From Prevotella sp. (GTDB lineage Bacteria; Bacteroidota; Bacteroidia; Bacteroidales; Bacteroidaceae), in NCBI GenBank assembly GCA_017471245.1, contig JAFUVB010000024.1, forward strand, positions 1 to 44,550: 44,550 nucleotides of DNA, read 5' to 3'. This document shows positions 8,740 to 16,681 of this stretch, one piece after another; position 1 is the first letter of the stretch; every line of letters begins with the position of its first letter. A model generated the notes under the pieces. That model saw only the letters and a program-made list of their open reading frames with translations. It had not been told where the DNA came from and did no database searches. The position numbers and the translations under genes are program-made.

Positions 8740-9164
8740 CGCTTCATTATTTTTATGGTGGTTTGTTTTTCTTTTCCGTCGTGAAGTTGGATTAAGTAAA
8801 TTCCTGAGTGCCAATCTGCGATGTCTATAGTAATTGGTCGCCCTGTGCTTTTTGATTCAAAAAGCCGCTGGCCTCCTTCATTGTAAATCTGACAGGAGAA
8901 TTCTTGTTCAGATCCATCTTTTCTGTGGATGGTTAATGCCCCATTTGTCAAGTTTGATGACACAACAAATTCATTTGTCAGATATTTCTTAGAGATTGGT
9001 TCATTTCTCTTTATGAATTTCTGGGACCTGATTGTATTTCTTGTACGCTTCACGACATTCCCCCTGCTGTCATATTGGTAGGTGTATGTTTGTGCTGAAA
9101 CATTTGATGCCAACGCGATAGTTGACAGAGTAGTTAGGATAATGAACCTTGTTCTTATTTTCAT
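8736..9164 (-). CDS. Small secreted protein with T9SS-like tail, coupled to the RHS toxin
   Basis: 142 residues: signal peptide (MKIRTRFIILTTLSTIALASNVSA), one YD-like motif (TYTYQYDSRGNVVKRTRN), a linker, and an 80-residue C-terminus of the T9SS type A kind (LTIHRKDG ... GIYLIQLHDGKEKQTTIKIMKR). Its stop overlaps the RHS start by four bases (ATGA), so the two are translated together. The single YD motif suggests it is an N-terminal relic or a dedicated partner of the RHS protein, perhaps helping its surface placement. It is the first gene of the cluster and has a -7 box upstream. The sorting tail is seen; the partner role is inferred. Confidence 0.75.
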   Translation of the reverse strand: MKIRTRFIILTTLSTIALASNVSAQTYTYQYDSRGNVVKRTRNTIRSQKFIKRNEPISKKYLTNEFVVSSNLTNGALTIHRKDGSEQEFSCQIYNEGGQRLFESKSTGRPITIDIADWHSGIYLIQLHDGKEKQTTIKIMKR

Positions 9165-9230
9165 GGTTTCACAATCTGCTTTAATGGTTTTTAATAAATC
9201 CGAATAAATTGTCGTTATCTAATACATTTG

Positions 9231-9238
9231 CAAAATTA
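9231..9238 (-). promoter_or_regulatory. -7 box of the RHS toxin cluster
   Basis: TAATTTTG on the minus strand, 67 bases before the start of the small T9SS-tail gene. No clear TTTG is seen 19 bases further upstream, so this rests on the -7 motif alone. Confidence 0.4.
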
Positions 9239-9517
9239 CACATTATTCTTTTAATAAGGAAACTTATCCGTATTTTTTTTGAAAGACTTCTTTGACGATC
9301 TTTCATTGAAGATTTCATGGGGTGGCGTAGTGGAAAAGTGATTGGGGGAGTTGTTCCGATGTGGTTTTTCGGCTCCAAAAGAGGGCTGAATAATTGGATA
9401 AATTGTGACAAAACTATGTCGGCGATTTTGTTCAAAATAGAAATGGATTTTTGAAAAAATGGGCGTTGGAAACACAAAAATGTAAGGATTGATTACCACG
9501 GGGCACATTCAGCCGCG

Positions 9518-9648
9518 CAAAACCTATGGTTTCATGCTTCAAAAACATAGGTTTCACTGCCCAAGAACTATGGTTTCGCACCTCAAAACCTATGTTCTTG
9601 CAACCCAAAACCTATGCTTTTGTCAACAGGTATCTGGTTTCTGCGCTT
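9518..9648. repeat. 22-bp-pitch array, ACCTATG word, locus 1
   Basis: Five units of exactly 22 bp start at 9518, 9540, 9562, 9584 and 9606, followed by a degenerate sixth to 9648. Each has a 15-bp word close to CAAAACCTATGGTTT and a 7-bp spacer that differs in every unit. The word is quasi-palindromic (AAACC...GGTTT). Unit 2 carries it in the opposite orientation (ACATAGGTTT). Confidence 0.85.
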
Positions 9649-10010
9649 AAGAAAAAGTGGCTTTTGTTGTAATTGTTTACTAATCAATAAATTACAAAAC
9701 ACTCTTCAAAACTCGCGTATTTCGCGCCCGATTGATTGTTTGTGAATAATCTCGCCCGTATTTGAGCCAAAGAATCGGATTTTCCATGACAATTTCATAC
9801 ACAAGTATTGCTCGGTTCCCGCAGACTTCATCGTGTATGACCTGCAGCCTGAAGGGCCCTCAATGAATAATGAGAACACTGACAAAAGTAAACTCATTGC
9901 ATAATTCCAGAATCGAACTCACGCTAATTTTCTTTTGCGTAACAGTCGTATGAATCCTCCACAGCATTCGTTTCCGTCATCTGTTCCTATGCTCTGAAAT
10001 CAGTTTCCGG

Positions 10011-10086
10011 CATTCGGCTTCTTTTCTTATTTTCATGGAAACGGATATGACGCATCCGTCAATGCAGACTACAGTTTAGCCGAATG
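10011..10086. repeat. Nested inverted repeat upstream of rplS promoter
   Basis: CATTCGGCT (10011-10019) pairs with AGCCGAATG (10078-10086). Between them ACGGAT...ATCCGT forms a smaller hairpin (10041-10059). Both lie upstream of the rplS promoter, so they are not in its leader. Function unknown. Confidence 0.4.
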
Positions 10087-10138
10087 GCTTCTTTTTTAGG
10101 TGATTTTGGTGTAAAAAACACAAATAAAAGGCGAAATC

Positions 10139-10170
10139 TTTTGTCGGTTGAGGAAAATGTTGTACCTTTG
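10139..10170 (+). promoter_or_regulatory. rplS promoter
   Basis: TTTTG (10139-10143) is followed after 19 bases by TACCTTTG (10163-10170), matching the Bacteroidetes consensus. It would give a leader of roughly 85 bases before the rplS ATG. Confidence 0.65.
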
Positions 10171-10259
10171 CATCCGCTTTTTCGACGTAACCGATGGAAG
10201 GAAGAAGAGTTGCCTGTCTATGTTGCGCGAAACTAAATCATTCATTAAACAATAAAACA

Positions 10260-10625
10260 ATGGATTTAATTAAAGTTGCTGAAGAAGCATTTGCAACAGG
10301 CAAAAAGCATCCCAGTTTCAAGGCTGGCGACACTATCACTGTTGCTTACAAGATCATCGAGGGTTCAAAAGAGCGTATCCAGCTCTACCGTGGTGTGGTT
10401 ATCAAGATTTGCGGACATGGTGAAAAGAAACGTTTCACGGTGCGCAAGATGTCAGGAACAGTAGGTGTGGAGCGTATTTTCCCGTTAGAAAGCCCGAACA
10501 TTGAGAGCATTGAGGTGAACAAGATCGGTAAGGTGCGTCGCGCCAAGCTGTATTATCTGCGCAAGCTTACTGGTAAGAAGGCTCGCATTGCAGAGAAGAG
10601 AACACCCGTTGCCACAGCTAAGTAA
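10260..10625 (+). CDS. rplS: 50S ribosomal protein L19
   Basis: 121 residues. L19 sits at the interface of the two ribosomal subunits. The family is clear from [49 protein letters not shown] and the basic C-terminus [19 protein letters not shown]. The ATG at 10260 gives the normal length; an in-frame extension to 10194 would add a non-conserved stretch. A short alanine-rich tail (RTPVATAK) extends past the usual end. The gene is alone, with its own promoter (10139-10170) and a strong terminator at 10651. Confidence 0.98.
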   Translation: MDLIKVAEEAFATGKKHPSFKAGDTITVAYKIIEGSKERIQLYRGVVIKICGHGEKKRFTVRKMSGTVGVERIFPLESPNIESIEVNKIGKVRRAKLYYLRKLTGKKARIAEKRTPVATAK

Positions 10626-10650
10626 GACAAACTCTCATGGCATGAGGAAT

Positions 10651-10688
10651 AAAAAGAGGTTCCGCCGCAAGGCGAGAACCTCTTTTTT
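10651..10688 (+). terminator. rho-independent terminator after rplS, probably bidirectional
   Basis: AAAAGAGGTTC pairs with GAACCTCTTTT around a CGCCGCAAGGCGA loop that can itself pair (CGCC/GGCG), followed by a T run. The A run on the left side could also serve the converging CapA-like gene ending at 10707. Confidence 0.85.
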
Positions 10689-10706
10689 GTTTTCCTACAC
10701 CAATAT

Positions 10707-11774
10707 TTATCTGCGCTTCATCCTGATGTTTCCCTGATGGTCGATGGCGGCGCTGCTTGCGGGAACATCCGCTTCGCTCAGCATTTTCATCTGTCGTGCC
10801 GCGCCTTTGTTCTTATCCCAGCGCGGACCGAGCCCTCTGCGCTGCACGAAAGAGTGGATTCTGCCGCTCAAAAATTGCCCTTCGCCATTGATCTTGATCT
10901 CCACCACAGGTGCCTGACCTGATATTCCCTTCAGGCTGATGCCGTATGGCGTGCAGAAATTACCAAGGCTGTAGGCGATGAAACGTCCCTTGTAGACCTC
11001 CACGCAGCGCACCACGTGAGGACCATGACCATAGACCACGTCGGCTCCGAGGTCGATGCAATAGTGTGCCAGCTCCCTCAGCGAGCCGCGGTTTTCCTTG
11101 AAAAACTCCTCCTTACCGTAGGGCAGGTGGCTCCGTGTGCGCCCTTCTGCTCCTCCGTGGAACGAAACCACGATGATGTCAGCCCGGTTTTGCAGCGCCA
11201 GGATCACCCTTTTCACCGTCTGCAGGTCGGTATGCCGCAGCGTATAGGGGTTATGGCCGAAGGCGCAGATGCCTATTCGCTTTCCCTTTCGCTTGATCAC
11301 GGCAGCCTCGAAGCGCCCTTTCACACCGGCATACTTGATTCCCTGTCCGTGGAGAGCCTGCTCTGTTGATAAAATACCTTCCTCCCCGAAGTCGTTGGCA
11401 TGGTTGTTTGCCATGCTCAGAAAGTCGAAACCGGCATCGCGGAGCAGCGGTGCGAAGCTTGTGGGAGTGCGGAATGCGTAGTTGTTGAGCGTGTCTTTCT
11501 TCGTGCTTTTGCCACCGTCGCACAGCGGTCCTTCGAGGTTTCCGAGTGCGATATCGGCTCTCCTGAGCACCTGTTTTGTGTCGCGAAACAGGAACGCGCC
11601 GTCTTTATAGGGCAGCAGGGTGTCAGGATAGGTGGTTCCCATCATGATGTCGCCCACCATCGCAAGTGTGATGGTGTCGCCCGCGGCCTCTGTCGGCGGC
11701 ATGCCGTATATATGAGAAAAGCAGGCCGAAAGCCAGCCTGCCACTATTGTTATTAAGAGATGGATGCGTTTCAT
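10707..11774 (-). CDS. CapA-family (poly-gamma-glutamate synthesis-like) metallophosphatase-fold protein
   Basis: 355 residues with an N-terminal hydrophobic export segment. It carries the CapA family signature: VGDIMMGTTYPD near residue 40, ALGNLEGPLCD, SMANNHANDFGEEG, VVSFHGGAEGR, and GADVVYGHGPHVVR then YSLGNF near the end. The fold is that of calcineurin-like phosphoesterases, with Asp, Asn and His residues placed to bind metal. In Bacillus CapA takes part in poly-gamma-glutamate export. There are no capB/C partners here, so its substrate is unknown. It starts three bases after the NlpC/P60 stop, so the two likely form one operon of envelope enzymes. Confidence 0.85.
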   Translation of the reverse strand: MKRIHLLITIVAGWLSACFSHIYGMPPTEAAGDTITLAMVGDIMMGTTYPDTLLPYKDGAFLFRDTKQVLRRADIALGNLEGPLCDGGKSTKKDTLNNYAFRTPTSFAPLLRDAGFDFLSMANNHANDFGEEGILSTEQALHGQGIKYAGVKGRFEAAVIKRKGKRIGICAFGHNPYTLRHTDLQTVKRVILALQNRADIIVVSFHGGAEGRTRSHLPYGKEEFFKENRGSLRELAHYCIDLGADVVYGHGPHVVRCVEVYKGRFIAYSLGNFCTPYGISLKGISGQAPVVEIKINGEGQFLSGRIHSFVQRRGLGPRWDKNKGAARQMKMLSEADVPASSAAIDHQGNIRMKRR

Positions 11775-11777
11775 GGG

Positions 11778-12350
11778 CTACATCACGCGCCGTGCACCAA
11801 TATATCGGCGAGCGTAATAGCCGTCGGTGGAATTGCTTACCTTCACTCCCTCTTTCGAACTGGCATGAATGAAGGTGAATGTCTTTGTTTCCGGATCCAC
11901 GTCGACCACGATTCCCACATGTCCCACGCCACGTCCGCTGCTCGGACTGGTAAAGAACACCAGGTCGCCGCGCTGCATTTCGCTGTTCTTGATAGGCACA
12001 TTCTTGGCGTATTGGTCGCGCGATGAGCATCCAATCTGTTTGTTCATCTGCCCGTAGACATAGCTTGTGAAGCCCGAACAGTCGAAGGCATACGGTCCTT
12101 TACTGCCGCTGCGGTAGCGTGCTCCGATATGCGAGAAAGCCTCGTCCATCAGGTTGTTCACCGCCATAGCGTCGTAGGAATTATACTCTGCCTCACCTCC
12201 GTTGTAGAGAAAGTCGAAATTGTCGATTTCGATATATCGCTCTTCAGTCTTCTGAACCTTGCGCACCGGCTTCTTCTTCCGCTTCGCATCCGTTGTGGAA
12301 AGGGAAGATATAAATATCAACAATGCACAAAGTATTATTTTTTTACTCAT
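11778..12350 (-). CDS. NlpC/P60 family cell-wall endopeptidase
   Basis: 190 residues from the ATG at 12350, which opens a signal peptide (MSKKIILCALLIFISSLSTTDA); an in-frame TTG at 12359 is less likely. A basic linker is followed by the NlpC/P60 catalytic domain (about 70-190). The nucleophile Cys lies in YAFDCSGFTSYVY, the catalytic His in VGHVGIVVDV, and a third polar residue in FIHASS. These enzymes cut D-gamma-glutamyl-diamino acid bonds in peptidoglycan stem peptides outside the cytoplasm. It is probably co-transcribed with the CapA-like gene downstream. Confidence 0.9.
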   Translation of the reverse strand: MSKKIILCALLIFISSLSTTDAKRKKKPVRKVQKTEERYIEIDNFDFLYNGGEAEYNSYDAMAVNNLMDEAFSHIGARYRSGSKGPYAFDCSGFTSYVYGQMNKQIGCSSRDQYAKNVPIKNSEMQRGDLVFFTSPSSGRGVGHVGIVVDVDPETKTFTFIHASSKEGVKVSNSTDGYYARRYIGARRVM

Positions 12351-12458
12351 TTTCTTCAAGTTAGTATCTTAAAAATTTGTTGGTTCGAGATACCCACTCA
12401 AACCGTTTGTAATACAAAGAGCGGACAAGAAAAACCACTCCTCTTCGTGATTACATTG

Positions 12459-12466
12459 CAAAGATA
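12459..12466 (-). promoter_or_regulatory. -7 box upstream of the NlpC/P60 gene
   Basis: TATCTTTG on the minus strand, about 109 bases before the ATG at 12350. No good -33 TTTG at the usual distance. Confidence 0.4.
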
Positions 12467-12666
12467 CGAAAAAAAATGCAGCCGGAAAAGCGGGTTTACA
12501 TCTTTTTGGATATGCAGAAAAGGCGGATTTCTTGTCCTTTACTTCCCCTTACGGGCTATGATACAATCGTTTACGGCAAATGTCGATAAGGAAAAGTTTA
12601 ACCTTTTCTGTTCACTTTTTTTAATAAAAATCGTTCTTTTTCATGCGGGCGATAGCTTTGATTTTT

Positions 12667-12798
12667 CAAAACCTATGGTTTCAGCCTTCAAAAACATAGG
12701 TTTTGAGCTTCAAAAGCATAGGTTTTGACCCCCAAAAGCATAGGTTTTGCGCCCCGAAACCATAGTTTTTCGACCTCGAAAGCATAGGTTTTGTAAAC
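12667..12798. repeat. 22-bp-pitch array, ACCTATG word, locus 2
   Basis: Six consecutive units of exactly 22 bp (132 bp, no indel) start at 12667, 12689, 12711, 12733, 12755 and 12777. Unit 1 has the forward word CAAAACCTATGGTTT; units 2, 3, 4 and 6 carry the reverse-complement type (CATAGGTTTT), and unit 5 reads ACCATAGTTTT. Spacers of 7 bp differ between units. It lies between the NlpC/P60 promoter and the terminator of the DUF4831 gene. Confidence 0.88.
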
Positions 12799-12807
12799 CG
12801 ATAGCAA

Positions 12808-12835
12808 TAAAAAAGGTGAAGATTATTTCTTCACC
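12808..12835 (-). terminator. Terminator overlapping the end of the DUF4831 gene
   Basis: On the minus strand GGTGAAGA (from 12835) pairs with TCTTCACC (to 12815) and is followed by TTTTTT. The stop codon (12823-12825) lies in the hairpin loop, so the last codons double as the terminator arm. Confidence 0.8.
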
Positions 12836-13887
12836 ATTTCCGTTTTTATTGTGTCCACGTTGCCCGTCACGGGGTTATATATCAGGCTGGTGAACAGCTT
12901 TTTGCCGAAGAGTTCGTTGTCGAGCGGCAGCGTTTTGCCGAATTGTGCGGCGTAAAACTCCTTTGAACCCAGTTCCTGATCGATCTTATAGAGCGTTATT
13001 TTGATCTTTCCAGGCAGGTTGGCATAGATGTTTGCATCGTCGCGACCTTTCTTGGCGCCCTCCACGGTGGCAGTGTTGCTCACCGTTTTGTGCAGGTCTT
13101 CCACCTTAATATAATAAGGTGCGCCCGCGAGATCGTCGGTATCGGTGAGTCCGAACTTAGAAGAGAACCTGAAGAGCAGCTGTTCCTCGGTGGCTTTTTC
13201 AGGCACGATGGTGATCACCGTCTCCACTGTGTCCTTCACCGTTGTGCCTTCGAAGAGTTGCAGCAGTGCCGTTTCCTGCGTGTTCAGGTTGTTAAGCATG
13301 ATGCGCAATTGCTCTCCGTCTTTGGGCATAAAGTCGGCCTGACCTTTGTTCAGCTGACTTTTGCTCTCGCGGATGTCATAGATTTCCTGCGCCGTAAGTT
13401 CTGCCATCTTCGCCATGCTGCCCGCTGAGAGGATGTCTTGAGTGAGGTAGTCGCGCGCATTGAGTGGCATTGGCTTGGGCGCCGCCACAAATCCTGCTGC
13501 CGGTTCTGGCGGTGTAACCTCTGCGTTCACGCCCATGATGATGCCCTGTTCGTCAACTTTCACGCTGGTGATGGAGTGCTTCGTGTCAATGGCAGGTGTG
13601 AACACCTTTGCCGTGTCGGGCACTCCGCGGCTGCTCATCTTAATGCCCAGGATGCGATATGTGGTCTCCGGCTCGGTTGCCACGTCTTTTTTCTTGAGGA
13701 ATCTCTCTGCATACATGCATAAGTCGCCCGGTTCCTTTGCCGTTTTTTCTATCAGGATGCTGAAGTCTACTGCCGTTTTCGGCAGGTAATAGGATGCTCC
13801 CTCGGTCACGTTCTGTGCCGTTGTGCCTACTGAAAACAAAGAGGATAGGGCGAAAACAAGAATACTCTTGTTGCGATAGCTTTTCAT
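12823..13887 (-). CDS. DUF4831 family exported protein
   Basis: 354 residues from the ATG at 13887 (an ATG at 13905 would add six). A signal peptide (MKSYRNKSILVFALSSLFSVGTTAQ) precedes a mature part typical of the Bacteroidetes family DUF4831: YYLPKTAVDFSI, then CMYAERFLKKKDV, DARDYLTQDIL-like and AQEIYDIRESKSQL segments, and a C-terminal domain with NDELFGKK-like and YNPVTGNVDTI motifs. Function is unknown in the family; it is likely periplasmic or outer-membrane associated. It follows the nnr gene with a 45-base gap and may be co-transcribed. Confidence 0.8.
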   Translation of the reverse strand: MKSYRNKSILVFALSSLFSVGTTAQNVTEGASYYLPKTAVDFSILIEKTAKEPGDLCMYAERFLKKKDVATEPETTYRILGIKMSSRGVPDTAKVFTPAIDTKHSITSVKVDEQGIIMGVNAEVTPPEPAAGFVAAPKPMPLNARDYLTQDILSAGSMAKMAELTAQEIYDIRESKSQLNKGQADFMPKDGEQLRIMLNNLNTQETALLQLFEGTTVKDTVETVITIVPEKATEEQLLFRFSSKFGLTDTDDLAGAPYYIKVEDLHKTVSNTATVEGAKKGRDDANIYANLPGKIKITLYKIDQELGSKEFYAAQFGKTLPLDNELFGKKLFTSLIYNPVTGNVDTIKTEMVKK

Positions 13888-13932
13888 AAATGATATTGTT
13901 TGCATTTTCTTGAATACTGGATAAATCGTTTC

Positions 13933-15450
13933 TTAGTCGTTGATTCGGCGGAAAGCCTTCGGCAGGTATCTGATGATGTCGCCGGCAATCATGCTCTCCA
14001 TGCCCAGTTCCTTGGCTGCCAGGTCGCCGGCAAGGCCGTGCAGGTACATGCCCACTATGCAGGCGTCGCCGTGTTCATAGCCTCTTGCCAGCAGAGCGGT
14101 GATGATTCCCGACAGCACATCGCCGCTTCCAGCCGTTGCCATGCCCGCATTGCCGGTGCTGTTGAACACCACATGGCCGTTGGGCATGCACAAAGCGGAG
14201 TAGTGACCCTTCAGTATGATGTAGGCATTCAGGTGTTCCGCCAGGTCTCTTGCGCGGGTAAGCCTTTCGAAACTGTCGGCACAGCTGGCGCCGTTCAGGC
14301 GGTCGAACTCCTTGGGATGTGGTGTCATGATGATGTTTTTGGGCAGTTGCTGCAGCCATGCCCTGTGGTTGGAGAGGATGTTCAGTGCGTCGGCATCCAG
14401 CACGATGGGGCATTGCGACCGCCTCACCTGTGATATCAGGGCGATGGCAGTGTTCTCCTGCTGTCGCAGTCCCGGCCCCATGCACACGGCATCAATATCT
14501 TCTGCGTCGATGGTTTCTGAGAAATACTTCTCGTCGTGGTCGATGCTCATCACGGCTTCCGGCACACTGATCTGCAGAATGTCGTTGTTTCGGCGGGGTG
14601 TATGCACAATTACCTTGCCCACACCCGAGCGCAGACAGGCCTTCGTGGCAAGCACCGCGGCTCCCGCCATGCCGTAACTGCCGGCTATGATCAGTGCTGT
14701 TCCCATGTTTCCCTTATGGGCAAACTCGTTGCGATGGCGCAATTTGCTGCGAATGTCGTTCTCGTCGGTAACGGTATACAGGGCATCTATCTTCTTGATA
14801 CCTTCCTCGCTGAGCCTGATGTCGAGCACTTTCAGCTTGCCGATGAACTGCTGGTTCTCCGGGAAAAGGAACGAAAGCTTCTTCTGTTGCAGGGTGAGCG
14901 TCATGTCGGCCTTGATGATGTTGGCTCGCACATTGTAGGTATTGTCCTCGGTCATCAGCCCCGACGGGATGTCGATGCTCACGATATACGACGGCGACTG
15001 GTTGATATATTTCACCAAAGAGGCGAAACCGCCCGACAACGGCTTGTTAAGTCCGGAGCCGAAGAGCCCGTCAACGACCAGCATATTGGCTTCGAGCACG
15101 GGCGGATCGAACTCGTCGCGCACCTCGATGAAGTCTTTTATCTTGCGGCTGTCCAAGATTCGCTGCGCGTTTTTGGCGCAGTCTTCCGACAGTTTCCCGT
15201 TGATGTTGAACAGATAGACGCTCACTTTGTAGCCCTGATCTGCCAGCATGCGTGCCACTGCCAGTGCATCGCCACCGTTGTTTCCCGGTCCGGCGAACAC
15301 CACAACTGGGGTGTTGTTGGTCCAGGAGTCAGTTATGGCGCGCGTCAACACCTTGGCTGCGCGCTCCATCAGGTCGATAGAGCGTATCGGTTCATGCTCC
15401 ATCGTGTAGTGGTCGAGCTCATGTATCTGAGCACTTGTGAATATCTTCAT
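13933..15450 (-). CDS. nnr: Bifunctional NAD(P)H-hydrate epimerase / ADP-dependent hydrate dehydratase
   Basis: 505 residues. This is the repair enzyme for damaged (hydrated) NADH and NADPH. The N-terminal epimerase domain (about 1-215) shows FAGPGNNGGDALAVARML and VVDGLFGSGLNKPL. The C-terminal dehydratase domain (about 225-505) shows GTALIIAGSYGMAGAAVLAT, ACLRSGVGKVIVHTP, VLDADALN, TPHPKEFDRL and NAGMATAGSGDVLSGIITALLA, the ADP/ATP-binding segment. The ATG at 15450 gives MKIFTSAQIHELD, the normal family start; the frame runs open further upstream but only through A/T-rich promoter DNA. A -7 box ends six bases before this ATG. Confidence 0.95.
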   Translation of the reverse strand: MKIFTSAQIHELDHYTMEHEPIRSIDLMERAAKVLTRAITDSWTNNTPVVVFAGPGNNGGDALAVARMLADQGYKVSVYLFNINGKLSEDCAKNAQRILDSRKIKDFIEVRDEFDPPVLEANMLVVDGLFGSGLNKPLSGGFASLVKYINQSPSYIVSIDIPSGLMTEDNTYNVRANIIKADMTLTLQQKKLSFLFPENQQFIGKLKVLDIRLSEEGIKKIDALYTVTDENDIRSKLRHRNEFAHKGNMGTALIIAGSYGMAGAAVLATKACLRSGVGKVIVHTPRRNNDILQISVPEAVMSIDHDEKYFSETIDAEDIDAVCMGPGLRQQENTAIALISQVRRSQCPIVLDADALNILSNHRAWLQQLPKNIIMTPHPKEFDRLNGASCADSFERLTRARDLAEHLNAYIILKGHYSALCMPNGHVVFNSTGNAGMATAGSGDVLSGIITALLARGYEHGDACIVGMYLHGLAGDLAAKELGMESMIAGDIIRYLPKAFRRIND

Positions 15451-15455
15451 CCGTG

Positions 15456-15463
15456 CAAAAATA
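15456..15463 (-). promoter_or_regulatory. -7 box next to the nnr start codon
   Basis: TATTTTTG on the minus strand ends at 15456, five bases before the nnr ATG at 15450. A second identical box (15464-15471) lies just upstream. The -33 element is weak. Confidence 0.45.
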
Positions 15464-15557
15464 CAAAAATAATATAAAAAGAGGGCATTCTCAACGCATA
15501 TTTTTATTAATTTTGTTGTAATTTCTCGTTTTCTGTGCTTATTTGGCAGATTTTGCC

Positions 15558-15565
15558 TAAATTTG
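15558..15565 (+). promoter_or_regulatory. -7 box of the patatin gene
   Basis: TAAATTTG, 18 bases before the ATG at 15584. A TTTG at 15542-15545 is too close for a normal -33 box. Confidence 0.4.
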
Positions 15566-15583
15566 CAGCGCAATTTTTGAAGT

Positions 15584-16576
15584 ATGCAGAAGATGAAACG
15601 AAAAGCATTTTGGTTGTGTGCCGTGCTGGCATTGCTGATGTGTTCCACAGCGAAAGCACAGCAGACCGCTGCCCAAAGGCCGCGCGTGGGGCTGGTGTTG
15701 GGCGGAGGCGGAGCCAAGGGAGCTGCCGAGGTGGGCGCGCTGAAGGTGATTGAAGAGGCGGGAATCCCCATCGACTACATCGCAGGAACCAGCATCGGCT
15801 CGATTGTCGGCGGACTTTATGCCGTGGGATGGCGCGCTGCCGCGCTCGATTCCATGTTCCGTTCTCAGGAGTGGCTGTCGCTTTTGGGCGACCGCGACAA
15901 GGACGAAGGCGACAAAATGATATCACATAAAGACGGTGTCACTTATGTTTTCGGCTTCCCCGTGTCACGGCGCGGCAGCAAGAATGCTGACGTTTTGGTG
16001 GGCGCGCTCAATGGTGATCATGTGGTGGAGCTGCTTCAGCAGATGACCGGATGCCCCGATTCGGTGAGCTTCGATTCACTTCCCATCCCGTTTCGCTGTG
16101 TGGCAACCGATGTGAATCGGCCTGAAGAGGTGGTCATTGGCAGCGGTAACCTGCCGCATGCCATGCGTGCCAGCATGGCAATACCAGGTGCCTTCAAGCC
16201 CGTGAGGAGCGGAAAACGGCTGCTGATCGACGGTGGGGCGATGAACAACCTGCCCGTTGACGTGGTCAAACAGATGGGAGCCGACATCGTTATCGCCATC
16301 GACCTGTCGCAAGAAGAGAAGAAACCGCGCGACTTCTCGCTGAAAGACTCCTTCGGCATCGGCGGTTGGATGGACTGGCTCTTCTCGCGTCCCGACATCG
16401 AAAAGTATGAGCACAACCGCAAGAGTGCCGATATCTGCATCAATCCGCGCCTTGGCAGCTATGGCGTAACGAGCTTCAACAAAGATGCCGTATGCGCTAT
16501 GATCTGCTTGGGAGAGCATGCTGCAAGGCAGCATTGGGACGAACTGATAGCGCTGAAAGAGCGGCTGAAACGGTAG
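15584..16576 (+). CDS. Patatin-like phospholipase, exported
   Basis: 330 residues with a signal peptide (KAFWLCAVLALLMCSTAKAQ). The patatin domain (about 30-240) has the oxyanion loop GLVLGGGGAKG, the nucleophile serine in GTSIGS, and the catalytic Asp in LLIDGGAMNNLPVD. This is the Ser-Asp dyad of lipid acyl hydrolases. The AMRASMAIPGAFKPV segment is typical of the RssA/NTE group. In many Bacteroidetes such enzymes also have a C-terminal barrel domain; this one ends soon after the catalytic domain. Its substrate in the periplasm is not evident. Confidence 0.9.
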   Translation: MQKMKRKAFWLCAVLALLMCSTAKAQQTAAQRPRVGLVLGGGGAKGAAEVGALKVIEEAGIPIDYIAGTSIGSIVGGLYAVGWRAAALDSMFRSQEWLSLLGDRDKDEGDKMISHKDGVTYVFGFPVSRRGSKNADVLVGALNGDHVVELLQQMTGCPDSVSFDSLPIPFRCVATDVNRPEEVVIGSGNLPHAMRASMAIPGAFKPVRSGKRLLIDGGAMNNLPVDVVKQMGADIVIAIDLSQEEKKPRDFSLKDSFGIGGWMDWLFSRPDIEKYEHNRKSADICINPRLGSYGVTSFNKDAVCAMICLGEHAARQHWDELIALKERLKR

Positions 16577-16646
16577 GTTATAACGAAAAAAAGGCGACGC
16601 AGTCATTTTTCTGCTCCCCTGATAGCGGATTCCCAAATATTTTTAC

Positions 16647-16654
16647 TATCTTTG
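16647..16654 (+). promoter_or_regulatory. -7 box of the hpt-adk-obgE-pgeF run
   Basis: TATCTTTG, 27 bases before the hpt ATG. No good -33 partner. Confidence 0.45.
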
Positions 16655-16681
16655 TGGCAAATTATAAGAGTTATTCGAATC

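Larger units (their letters stand above)
9239..10138. other. Long intergenic region between RHS cluster and rplS
   Basis: About 900 bases without a convincing gene. It holds the first 22-bp array (9518-9648) and a nested inverted repeat (10011-10086). Short open frames at 9251-9508 and 9706-9897 on the minus strand have no start context, no recognisable domain and unusual composition, so I do not call them. A T-loop-like string at about 9906-9920 does not fold as a tRNA. Confidence 0.6.

Noticed and set aside
9518-9648. 22-bp arrays considered as CRISPR
   Set aside because: The repeated word is only 15 bp, spacers are 7 bp, orientation flips occur inside arrays and there are no cas genes.
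9706-9897. 63-codon minus-strand frame
   Set aside because: No recognisable domain, no promoter or start context, lies in a gene-free spacer.
9903-9925. T-loop-like string (GAGTTCGATTC on the minus strand) as a tRNA fragment
   Set aside because: The flanking bases do not pair as a T arm and no other tRNA arms are present.
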